In this document: positions 44,466 through 50,825 of the stretch, in pieces
Layout of the letters: every line of letters starts with the position of its first letter
Numbering within the stretch: position 1 is the stretch's first letter
Source of the DNA: an uncultured Flavobacteriales bacterium
GTDB taxonomy: Bacteria; Bacteroidota; Bacteroidia; Flavobacteriales_D; Crocinitomicaceae
Assembly (NCBI GenBank): GCA_913054135.1
Contig: CAJXJK010000005.1
Location: 124,001-188,000, forward strand
Length of the DNA stretch: 64,000 nt
Direction of reading: 5' to 3'
Notes under the pieces: generated by a model
Seen by the model: the letters and a program-made list of their open reading frames with translations, nothing else
The model's database searches: none
What the model was told of the DNA's origin: nothing
Program-made: the position numbers and the translations under genes

Positions 44466-44759
44466 ATGGATTTAAATGTTCATGCGGTTCACTTTGATGC
44501 AGACCGTAAATTGGTAGACTTTGTAAATGAGAAAGTCGCTAAACTAGAATTGTTTTTCGATAACATTATTTCAGGTGAAGTTTATCTAAAGTTAGATAAG
44601 GCCGGTAGCGGCGAAAACAAAGTAGCCGAAATAAAATTATCCATCCCAGGAAAAGAATTATTTGCAAAGAAACAATGTAATAGTTTTGAAGAAGCAGCAG
44701 ACCTTGCTTGCGAAGCTTTGAGAAAACAAGTTAAAAAACACAAATCAAAACACAGTTAA
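44466..44759 (+). CDS. hpf: Ribosome hibernation-promoting factor, short form
   Basis: A 97-residue HPF/RaiA (YfiA) family protein that inactivates ribosomes in stationary phase by binding the decoding and tRNA sites. MDLNVHAVHFDADRKLVDFV at the start and EEAADLACEALRKQVKKHKSKH at the end are typical. No long-form dimerisation domain is present. It follows xerC by 26 bases and carries an exceptional Shine-Dalgarno sequence. A terminator ends the unit. Confidence 0.93.
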   Translation: MDLNVHAVHFDADRKLVDFVNEKVAKLELFFDNIISGEVYLKLDKAGSGENKVAEIKLSIPGKELFAKKQCNSFEEAADLACEALRKQVKKHKSKHS

Positions 44760-44779
44760 CATTAAAATTTTTTAAATTT

Positions 44780-44813
44780 ATCCCTTCTTGATTTTTCAAG
44801 AGGGGATTTTTCT
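44780..44813 (+). terminator. Intrinsic terminator after hpf
   Basis: ATCCCTTCTTGA (44780-44791) pairs with TCAAGAGGGGAT (44796-44807) with one wobble and a four-base loop, followed by TTTT. Confidence 0.85.
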
Positions 44814-44915
44814 TGTGAAATTCACAAAAAAAAGCTCGGCCCGGCGGAAATAAATTATTAATAATAAATGTTTGGCCCCAAATTTGAATCACGTAAAACA
44901 ATTAATAAAAAAATT

Positions 44916-45482
44916 ATGAAAAAAGTATTTGCAATGTTCTCGTTACTATTAATCTTTGGTACAGGAGCTCAAGCACAAACAAAAATTGGTGGAATTGCCA
45001 TGCCTAATGTAATGAAGGCTGATGGACAATACCTTAAGATGAATGGTGGCGGAATTAGAGAAAAGATGTGGATCGACCTTTATGTAGGTGTTCTGTATTT
45101 AGAAAACAAAACAAGTGATGCAGATAAAATCATCAAAGCTGATGAGCCAATGGCTATCAAAATGAAGATTATATCTGGTATGGTGTCTAATTCTAAATTA
45201 GAAGATGCCGTGAGAGATGGAATGGAGAAGTCAACAGGTGGTGATATTTCTAAAGTAGAAGCGAGAATGGAAACTTTGATCAAAAAAGGTTTTGCAGCTG
45301 ATGTTGTAGATGGTGATTTGTTTGACCTTGTTTACATCCCAGGTAAAGGAACTACGCTTAAAAAGAACAACAAAGATCTAGTTACTGTTGAAGGTTTAGA
45401 CTTTAAAGAAGCTTTATTTGGTGTTTGGTTGTGTGATGACCCAGCTGATGATAACCTGAAAAAGAAGATGTTAGGAAAGTAA
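44916..45482 (+). CDS. Secreted chalcone isomerase-like domain protein
   Basis: A 188-residue protein from ATG 44916 (an ATG 48 bases upstream only adds residues before the signal peptide). Signal peptide MKKVFAMFSLLLIFGTGAQAQ. The mature protein matches bacterial chalcone-isomerase-like proteins: MNGGGIREKMWIDLYVGVLYLENK near 43 and LVYIPGKGTTLKKNNKDL near 138, then EALFGVWLCDDPADDNLKKKMLG at the end. In plants the fold makes flavanones or binds fatty acids. In bacteria the exported members have no established reaction, so a lipid-binding role is only inferred. Confidence 0.88.
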   Translation: MKKVFAMFSLLLIFGTGAQAQTKIGGIAMPNVMKADGQYLKMNGGGIREKMWIDLYVGVLYLENKTSDADKIIKADEPMAIKMKIISGMVSNSKLEDAVRDGMEKSTGGDISKVEARMETLIKKGFAADVVDGDLFDLVYIPGKGTTLKKNNKDLVTVEGLDFKEALFGVWLCDDPADDNLKKKMLGK

Positions 45483-45516
45483 TTCGTTTTTCATGAAAAT
45501 ATTTTAAAATATTTTT

Positions 45517-45546
45517 TTGTCAACATAAATTAGTTTCATATATTTG
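45517..45546 (+). promoter_or_regulatory. Strong promoter of the tRNA cluster
   Basis: TTTG ending at 45519 and TATATTTG at 45539-45546 are separated by 19 bases, a full match to the Bacteroidota -33/-7 consensus. Transcription would begin near 45552, about 50 bases before tRNA-Thr. Confidence 0.7.
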
Positions 45547-45547
45547 C

Positions 45548-45578
45548 ACTCCCGTTTTGAAAAAGGCGGGAGTTTTTT
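45548..45578 (+). terminator. Terminator-like hairpin at the 5' end of the tRNA transcript
   Basis: ACTCCCG (45548-45554) pairs with CGGGAGT (45567-45573) around a 12-base loop and is followed by TTTTTT. It lies between the promoter and the first tRNA, so it may act as an attenuator, or it may end transcripts coming from the upstream gene. Confidence 0.5.
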
Positions 45579-45600
45579 AGTTCTTTTAATAGGAGATTTT

Positions 45601-45675
45601 GCCTCTGTAGCTCAGCTGGCTTAGAGCAGCTGATTTGTAATCAGCAGGTCGTGGGTTCGAGTCCCTCCAGAGGCT
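45601..45675 (+). tRNA. tRNA-Thr (anticodon TGT)
   Basis: Acceptor arms GCCTCTG (45601-45607) and CAGAGGC (45668-45674) pair fully. The anticodon stem GCTGA/TCAGC encloses TTTGTAA, anticodon TGT. The discriminator is T45675, and CCA follows at 45676-45678, perhaps encoded. It is the first gene of the tRNA unit. Confidence 0.97.
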
Positions 45676-45693
45676 CCATTTTATAGTATTATT

Positions 45694-45776
45694 GGGGAGA
45701 TACCAAAGCGGCCAACTGGGACAGACTGTAACTCTGTTGATTTATTTCTTCGAAGGTTCGAATCCTTCTCTCCCCA
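45694..45776 (+). tRNA. tRNA-Tyr (anticodon GTA)
   Basis: GGGGAGA (45694-45700) pairs with TCTCCCC (45769-45775). The anticodon stem ACAGA/TCTGT encloses CTGTAAC, anticodon GTA. The long variable arm typical of bacterial tRNA-Tyr is present. No CCA is encoded. Confidence 0.97.
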
Positions 45777-45793
45777 CAGTACTAAAATAATAA

Positions 45794-45866
45794 GCGGGAG
45801 TAGCTCAGTTGATAGAGCGTCAGCCTTCCAAGCTGAGGGTCGCGAGTTTGAGTCTCGTCTCCCGCT
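45794..45866 (+). tRNA. tRNA-Gly (anticodon TCC)
   Basis: GCGGGAG (45794-45800) pairs with CTCCCGC (45859-45865). The anticodon stem TCAGC/GCTGA encloses CTTCCAA, anticodon TCC. T-loop GTTTGAGTC is slightly unusual (TTTGAGT instead of TTCGAAT) but base-paired. No CCA is encoded. Confidence 0.96.
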
Positions 45867-45885
45867 CAAAAAATTTGAAGGGTCG

Positions 45886-45973
45886 TCTCGGTTTAACCGA
45901 GATCACCACTCAAAAAATGTAAGTAGAGAAAGTTTACTTTAACTACTTGCTAAATTGTCAAACGAGACAATTT
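45886..45973 (+). other. Structured spacer between tRNA-Gly and tRNA-Thr(GGT)
   Basis: This 123-base spacer holds three successive inverted repeats. TCTCGG pairs with CCGAGA (45886-45902). AAGTA...AAAGT pairs with ACTTT...TACTT (45921-45948). AAATTGTC pairs with GACAATTT (45952-45973). They could be processing signals for RNase III or similar in the polycistronic tRNA transcript. Confidence 0.5.
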
Positions 45974-45989
45974 AAATAAAAGAATTAAT

Positions 45990-46061
45990 GCCGGTGTAGC
46001 TCAGGGGGAGAGCGTTTCCTTGGTAAGGAAGAGGCCACGGGTTCAAATCCCGTCATTGGCT
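45990..46061 (+). tRNA. tRNA-Thr (anticodon GGT)
   Basis: GCCGGTG (45990-45996) pairs with CATTGGC (46054-46060) with two G-T pairs. The anticodon stem TTTCC/GGAAG encloses TTGGTAA, anticodon GGT. It complements the TGT isoacceptor 400 bases upstream. No CCA is encoded. Confidence 0.95.
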
Positions 46062-46229
46062 CTAAAGAGTAATGACGAGGTTAGGATTTACCCTGATGCA
46101 GAGATAGCGGCATTGATTAATTTTAGTGATTAAGAGAGAGAAAGAGAAGAAGAGGTGATCATTGAAAAACGAGTAATTGCGAATAGATTTTGGATAGCCA
46201 AATATCGTCAATCGCTCAACAGGATTAGT

Positions 46230-46253
46230 ACACACTTTTTTAAGTGTGTTTTT
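46230..46253 (+). terminator. Terminator of the tRNA cluster, before tuf
   Basis: ACACACTT (46230-46237) and AAGTGTGT (46242-46249) form a perfect stem with a TTTT loop, followed by TTTT. The surrounding 245-base spacer (46062-46306) otherwise shows no gene; a weak -7-like sequence (TATAATTTG, ending 46270) precedes tuf. Confidence 0.7.
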
Positions 46254-46306
46254 GGTGTATATATAATTTGATAAATAAATAATAATAAAGTAAACAATTG
46301 TAGATT

Positions 46307-47494
46307 ATGGCTAAGGAAACTTTTGACCGTTCCAAACCACACGTAAATATTGGAACAATTGGACACGTAGATCACGGGAAAACTACTTTAACTGCTGCTA
46401 TTACTGTTGTATTAGGTAAAGCTGGTGGTGCTGAAGTTAGAGATTTCGATACAATCGACAACGCTCCAGAAGAAAAAGAAAGAGGTATTACTATTAATAC
46501 TTCACACGTTGAATATGAAACTGAGAACAGACACTACGCTCACGTAGATTGTCCTGGTCACGCCGATTATGTAAAGAACATGGTAACGGGTGCTGCTCAA
46601 ATGGATGGTGCTATCCTTGTAGTTGCGGCTACAGATGGTCCAATGCCTCAAACTAGAGAGCATATCCTACTTGGAAGACAAGTTGGTATTCCTAGAATGG
46701 TTGTTTTCATGAATAAAGTAGACATGGTTGATGACGAAGAGTTATTAGAGCTTGTTGAAATGGAGATTAGAGACTTATTATCTTTCTATGAGTATGATGG
46801 TGACAACACACCTGTTATTGCTGGATCTGCTTTAGGTGGATTAAATGGTGATGCTAAGTGGGAGCCTTCAATTATGGAATTAATGGCAGCAGTTGATGCT
46901 TACATTGAATTACCTCAAAGAGAAGTTGATAAAGATTTCTTAATGCCAATTGAAGATGTATTCTCGATTACTGGTCGTGGAACTGTTGCAACTGGAAAAA
47001 TCGAAACTGGTGTTATTAACTCTGGTGAAGAAGTTGACATTATCGGAATGGGTGATGAAAAATTATCTTCTACTGTAACTGGTGTTGAGATGTTCAGAAA
47101 GATCTTAGATAGAGGTGAAGCAGGAGATAACGTAGGTATCTTATTAAGAGGTATTGAAAAGTCTGATATCCGTAGAGGTATGGTTATCGCTAAGCCTGGA
47201 TCAATTAAGCCACACGCTAAATTTCAAGCAGAGGTTTATATCCTTAAGAAAGAAGAAGGTGGACGTCACACTCCATTTCACAATAAATACAGACCACAGT
47301 TCTATTTAAGAACTACAGATGTTACTGGTGAAATCATCCTTGAAGATGGTAGAGAAATGGTAATGCCTGGTGATAACGTTACTATTACTGTAAATCTTAT
47401 CGTTCCTGTTGCAATTAACGACGGACTAAGATTTGCTATCCGTGAGGGTGGTAGAACAGTAGGTGCTGGTCAGGTTACTAAGATTTTAGATTAA
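46307..47494 (+). CDS. tuf: Elongation factor Tu
   Basis: The 395-residue GTPase that brings aminoacyl-tRNA to the ribosome. All GTP-binding motifs are visible: [10 protein letters not shown] (19-28), DCPGHADY (near 81) and NKVD (near 136). Switch and domain II/III sequences are normal. The gene sits between the tRNA cluster and trnW, the usual place in Bacteroidota. A large hairpin follows the stop codon. Confidence 0.98.
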   Translation: MAKETFDRSKPHVNIGTIGHVDHGKTTLTAAITVVLGKAGGAEVRDFDTIDNAPEEKERGITINTSHVEYETENRHYAHVDCPGHADYVKNMVTGAAQMDGAILVVAATDGPMPQTREHILLGRQVGIPRMVVFMNKVDMVDDEELLELVEMEIRDLLSFYEYDGDNTPVIAGSALGGLNGDAKWEPSIMELMAAVDAYIELPQREVDKDFLMPIEDVFSITGRGTVATGKIETGVINSGEEVDIIGMGDEKLSSTVTGVEMFRKILDRGEAGDNVGILLRGIEKSDIRRGMVIAKPGSIKPHAKFQAEVYILKKEEGGRHTPFHNKYRPQFYLRTTDVTGEIILEDGREMVMPGDNVTITVNLIVPVAINDGLRFAIREGGRTVGAGQVTKILD

Positions 47495-47513
47495 TCTAAA
47501 GTCCATATAAAAA

Positions 47514-47562
47514 TTGAGGGAGTCCCGTCTCGGCTATGCTGAGATGGGACAACTTCTCTCAA
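47514..47562 (+). other. Long hairpin in the tuf-trnW spacer
   Basis: An outer stem TTGAGGG (47514-47520) with CTCTCAA (47556-47562) encloses a 13-base-pair inner stem, GTCCCGTCTCGGC (47522-47534) with GCTGAGATGGGAC (47538-47550), two G-T pairs and a three-base loop. Only a short T stretch (GTTTTACG) follows, so it could be a partial terminator or a processing site for releasing tRNA-Trp. Confidence 0.65.
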
Positions 47563-47567
47563 GTTTT

Positions 47568-47638
47568 ACGGGTGTAGTTCAATGGTAGAATGCCGGTCTC
47601 CAACACCGTTGATGAGGGTTCGAGTCCTTCCACCCGTG
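47568..47638 (+). tRNA. tRNA-Trp (anticodon CCA)
   Basis: ACGGGTG (47568-47574) pairs with CACCCGT (47631-47637), discriminator G. The anticodon arm CCGGT/ACCGT encloses CTCCAAC, anticodon CCA; the outermost pair of that stem is a C-T mismatch. The D arm GTTC/GAAT and T arm GAGGG/CCTTC are intact. The tuf-trnW-secE order is the classic bacterial arrangement. Confidence 0.95.
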
Positions 47639-47711
47639 CTAAAAAGAATTACAGAATCAAGAAATTGATTTTGAAACGCCTGCCAAAAACAGGCAAATTA
47701 AAATAAGAAAC

Positions 47712-47969
47712 GTGGCTAACATTATTCAATATATTGAAGAGTCTTACAATGAGCTAGTACATAAAGTTACTTGGCCAACTTGGGATCAACTTCAAAGTAG
47801 TTCAATCGTAGTACTAGTTGCTTCGGTTATTTTTGCATTATTAATCTTTGCAATGGATTACCTTTTTGGAATTAACGTAAAGTTCGTAAATGAATCACCT
47901 GATTTTGGTGCTTGGCCTGGGATTCTAGGATTCTATTATGAATTTATTGGTGCTTACAAAATTAAATAA
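47712..47969 (+). CDS. secE: Preprotein translocase subunit SecE
   Basis: An 85-residue single-span subunit of the SecYEG protein-export channel, starting at GTG 47712. The amphipathic helix YIEESYNELVHKVTWPTWDQLQ (7-28) with the conserved WPT motif precedes one membrane helix (about 31-51). The tail after the helix is about 30 residues longer than in short SecE proteins and ends in KIK. It lies between trnW and nusG, as in most bacteria. Confidence 0.95.
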   Translation: MANIIQYIEESYNELVHKVTWPTWDQLQSSSIVVLVASVIFALLIFAMDYLFGINVKFVNESPDFGAWPGILGFYYEFIGAYKIK

Positions 47970-47975
47970 TCATTG

Positions 47976-48527
47976 ATGAGCGAAGTAAAGAAACGTTGGT
48001 ACGTAGTTAGAGCTATCGGTGGTAAAGAGAAAAAAGTTCGTGATTATATCGAGCTTGAAATTAAACGCCACAAACTTGAACACTTAGTTGGACAAGTTTT
48101 AATCCCTACTGAAAAAGTTTACCAAATTAGAAATGGTAAAAAAATCAGTAAAGAAAGAAATTACCTTCCTGGTTATGTTTTGATTGAAGCAGCTCTTGAA
48201 GGAGAAGTACAGCACGTTATCAAAAGTGTTCCTAATGTAATTGGATTCATGGGTGCGGTTAAAGGAGGAGATCCTATGCCAATGCGCCAAAGTGAAGTAC
48301 ACAGAATTCTTGGTAAAGTTGATGAACTTGCTGAGCAAGAAGAAGAATTAAACATCCCTTATGTTGTTGGTGAAACTGTCAAAGTAATTGATGGTCCATT
48401 CAACGGATTTAATGGGGTGATTGAAAATATTAATGAAGAGAAGAAGAAGTTAGAGGTGATGGTGAAAATATTCGGCCGTAAAACTCCACTGGAGTTAAAT
48501 TACATGCAGGTCGACAAAAACAGTTAA
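47976..48527 (+). CDS. nusG: Transcription termination/antitermination factor NusG
   Basis: A 183-residue factor that binds RNA polymerase and couples it to ribosomes or Rho. The N-terminal NGN domain starts with KKRWYVVRAIGGKEKKVRDYI (5-25). The C-terminal KOW domain has VKVIDGPFNGFNGVIENIN near 135. I chose ATG 47976; a TTG three bases upstream is not needed. It follows secE by six bases and precedes rplK by a structured spacer of 94 bases. Confidence 0.96.
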   Translation: MSEVKKRWYVVRAIGGKEKKVRDYIELEIKRHKLEHLVGQVLIPTEKVYQIRNGKKISKERNYLPGYVLIEAALEGEVQHVIKSVPNVIGFMGAVKGGDPMPMRQSEVHRILGKVDELAEQEEELNIPYVVGETVKVIDGPFNGFNGVIENINEEKKKLEVMVKIFGRKTPLELNYMQVDKNS

Positions 48528-48542
48528 AAGTTTTTATTAACG

Positions 48543-48607
48543 AGTAGGAGCACTACGCGGGCTATTATAATGCTTCCGGTCTGCGATTAACGTGTGTTAG
48601 TACTACT
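48543..48607 (+). promoter_or_regulatory. Structured leader before rplK, candidate ribosomal-protein operator
   Basis: Nested arms AGTAG/CTACT (48543-48547, 48603-48607), ACTA/TAGT (48552-48555, 48598-48601) and CGCGGGC/GTCTGCG (48556-48562, 48579-48585) can form one branched hairpin. The 12-base asymmetric internal loop ATTAACGTGTGT lies on the 3' side. In many bacteria protein L1 represses the rplKA mRNA by binding such a leader. Here the rplA-rplJ gap is too short for a separate L10 leader. Confidence 0.5.
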
Positions 48608-48621
48608 AAAAACAAAGTAAA

Positions 48622-49065
48622 ATGGCAAAACAAGTTGATGGATTAATCAAGCTTCAAATTAAAGGTGGAGCAGCTAATCCAGCACCACCAGTAGGACCTG
48701 CTTTAGGTGCGAAAGGTGTGAACATCATGGAGTTCTGTAAGCAGTTTAATGCTAGAACCCAAGAGAAAGCTGGAAAAGTATTACCGGTTGTTATTACAGT
48801 TTATGGCGATAAATCATTCGATTTTATCGTAAAAACTCCTCCGGTAGCTGTACAATTATTAGAAGCTGCTAAACTTAAATCTGGTTCAGCCGAACCAAAC
48901 AGAATCAAAGTAGCAAAAGTAACATGGGATCAAGTAAGAGCAATCGCTGAAGATAAAATTCAGGATATGAATGCTTTTAAAGTTGAATCTGCAATGAAAA
49001 TGGTAGCCGGTACTGCAAGAAGTATGGGTATCACTGTTCAGGGCGCATTTCCAGAACCTAAATAA
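48622..49065 (+). CDS. rplK: 50S ribosomal protein L11
   Basis: The 147-residue protein of the GTPase-associated centre. The N-terminal [36 protein letters not shown] (8-43) with the proline-rich turn is fully conserved. The C-terminal rRNA-binding domain carries [20 protein letters not shown]. It starts the rplKAJL part of the block and is eight bases before rplA. Confidence 0.98.
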   Translation: MAKQVDGLIKLQIKGGAANPAPPVGPALGAKGVNIMEFCKQFNARTQEKAGKVLPVVITVYGDKSFDFIVKTPPVAVQLLEAAKLKSGSAEPNRIKVAKVTWDQVRAIAEDKIQDMNAFKVESAMKMVAGTARSMGITVQGAFPEPK

Positions 49066-49073
49066 TTTGAGCT

Positions 49074-49769
49074 ATGGCAAGAATAAGTAAGAAAAGAAAA
49101 GCAATCTTGGAGAAAATTGACCAAGAGAAAGCTTACTCTCTAACTGAGGCATGTGCTTTAGTAAAGGAGATTACAACTACTAAATTTGACGCATCTGTTG
49201 ATTTGGCAATCAGATTAGGAGTAGATCCTAGAAAAGCTAACCAAATGGTACGTGGTACTGTTGCTCTTCCTCACGGAACAGGTAAAGACATCAAGGTATT
49301 GGTGTTATGTACTCCTGACAAAGAAGAAGAAGCAAAAGCTGCTGGTGCCGATCACGTTGGTTTGGATGATTATATCACTAAAATTAAAGGCGGATGGACT
49401 GATATTGACGTTATCGTTACTATGCCATCTGTAATGGGTAAAGTAGGTGCTTTAGGTAGAGTATTAGGACCAAGAGGTCTTATGCCAAATCCTAAAACCG
49501 GAACCGTTACAATGGATATTGGTAAAGCAGTAACTGAAGTAAAGGCTGGTAAAATTGACTTTAGAGTAGACAAATTCGGAATCATTCATTCATCTGTAGC
49601 AAAATCATCTTTTGATGCTGCTAAGATTGAAGAAAATGCAAATGAATTATTACAAACTATCGTAAAGTTAAAACCAACAGCTGCAAAAGGAATTTACATT
49701 AAGAGCATCACAGTAAGCTCAACAATGTCTCCTGGAATTAGTATTGACGCAAAACAATTTGCTAGCTAA
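49074..49769 (+). CDS. rplA: 50S ribosomal protein L1
   Basis: The 231-residue L1 stalk protein, also the usual translational repressor of its own operon. Typical motifs are [23 protein letters not shown] near 39 and [19 protein letters not shown] near 131. It lies eight bases after rplK and is followed by rplJ after 11 bases. Confidence 0.98.
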   Translation: MARISKKRKAILEKIDQEKAYSLTEACALVKEITTTKFDASVDLAIRLGVDPRKANQMVRGTVALPHGTGKDIKVLVLCTPDKEEEAKAAGADHVGLDDYITKIKGGWTDIDVIVTMPSVMGKVGALGRVLGPRGLMPNPKTGTVTMDIGKAVTEVKAGKIDFRVDKFGIIHSSVAKSSFDAAKIEENANELLQTIVKLKPTAAKGIYIKSITVSSTMSPGISIDAKQFAS

Positions 49770-49780
49770 AACACTTGATT

Positions 49781-50308
49781 ATGACGAAAGACGAAAAATC
49801 ACAGTACATTGAAGATTTGGCAACCAAATTGTCTGAGTCGGGTGTATTCTATCTGACTGACGCATCTGGATTAGATGTTGAATCAGTAAACAATTTAAGA
49901 GAAAAATGCTTCAAAAGCAATATTGAGATGAAGGTTGTAAAAAACACTCTTCTTAAGAAAGCTATGGAGAAAATTGAAGATAAGAACTATGAAGAGCTTT
50001 ACGGAGTTCTTGCTGGTCCTACTGCAATATTATTCTCTGAAGTTGGAAACGCTCCGGCAAAGTTGATTAAAGATTTCCGTAAGAAAAACGATAAACCACT
50101 TGTTAAAGGTGCATTTATTGAAGAAGCGATCTACACTGGTGATGATAACTTAGAATTCCTAAGCGCCATCAAAAGTAAAGAAGAGCTTATCGGAGAAATC
50201 ATTGGTCTTCTTCAATCGCCTGCTAAAAACGTTATTTCTGGACTTAAGTCTGGAGGCGGAACCATCGCAGGTATTATTAAAACGCTATCCGAAAGAACGG
50301 AAGCTTAA
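49781..50308 (+). CDS. rplJ: 50S ribosomal protein L10
   Basis: A 175-residue protein that anchors the L7/L12 stalk. I chose ATG 49781; a TTG six bases upstream is less likely. Conserved parts are FYLTDASGLDVESVNNLR near 23 and VVKNTLLKKAMEK near 52. The C-terminal helix (about 135-175) carries the L12 binding sites. The 11-base gap to rplA leaves no room for the L10 leader found in other phyla. Confidence 0.97.
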   Translation: MTKDEKSQYIEDLATKLSESGVFYLTDASGLDVESVNNLREKCFKSNIEMKVVKNTLLKKAMEKIEDKNYEELYGVLAGPTAILFSEVGNAPAKLIKDFRKKNDKPLVKGAFIEEAIYTGDDNLEFLSAIKSKEELIGEIIGLLQSPAKNVISGLKSGGGTIAGIIKTLSERTEA

Positions 50309-50338
50309 ACTATTAACTTAAATTAAAAAATAAATAAA

Positions 50339-50716
50339 ATGGCAGATTTAAAAAAATTCGCTGAGGAGCTAGTAAACTTAACAGTAAAAGATGTTAACGA
50401 ATTAGCTGAAATCTTAAAAGAAGAGTATGGTATCGAGCCTGCTGCTGCTGCTGCAGTTGCTGTTGCTGGACCTGCTGCTGGTGGAGACGCTGGTGGAGAA
50501 GCTCAAACTGAGTTTGACGTAATCTTAAAAGCTGCAGGTGGCGCAAAACTAGCTGTAGTAAAACTAGTTAAAGAATTAACTGGTAAAGGACTTAAAGAAG
50601 CAAAAGAATTAGTTGATAGCGCACCTGCTACAGTTAAAGAAGCTGTTTCTAAAGACGAAGCTGACGGTCTTAAATCTTCTTTAGAAGAGGCAGGAGCTGA
50701 AGTAGAGATTAAATAA
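50339..50716 (+). CDS. rplL: 50S ribosomal protein L7/L12
   Basis: The 125-residue stalk protein that recruits translation factors. The N-terminal dimerisation domain is followed by an Ala/Gly-rich hinge (about 37-58). The C-terminal factor-binding domain contains [27 protein letters not shown]. It follows rplJ by 30 bases and precedes rpoB by a 109-base spacer with a strong hairpin. Confidence 0.98.
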   Translation: MADLKKFAEELVNLTVKDVNELAEILKEEYGIEPAAAAAVAVAGPAAGGDAGGEAQTEFDVILKAAGGAKLAVVKLVKELTGKGLKEAKELVDSAPATVKEAVSKDEADGLKSSLEEAGAEVEIK

Positions 50717-50732
50717 GACATACTTATTTTAC

Positions 50733-50776
50733 ACAGGATAGGCACTGCTTTCGGGCATGTGCCTACTCCTGTTTTA
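50733..50776 (+). other. Strong hairpin between rplL and rpoB, candidate attenuator/processing site
   Basis: ACAGGA-TAGGCAC (50733-50745) pairs with GTGCCTA-C-TCCTGT (50759-50772), 13 pairs with one bulged C, followed by TTTTAT. In Escherichia coli the same spacer holds an attenuator and an RNase III site that reduce rpoBC relative to ribosomal protein output; this hairpin may do the same. Confidence 0.65.
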
Positions 50777-50825
50777 TATTGCTTATAGTCCAATAAGCGT
50801 TTTGATAACTAAAAATTTTTAAGCC

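Noticed and set aside
44836-44851. GC-rich patch (GCTCGGCCCGGCGG) upstream of the chalcone-isomerase-like gene
   Set aside because: Conspicuous in AT-rich DNA but with no repeat, hairpin or gene that explains it; too short to interpret.
45681-45869. Open frame on the minus strand across tRNA-Tyr and tRNA-Gly
   Set aside because: It is the complement of tRNA genes, a known source of spurious proteins.
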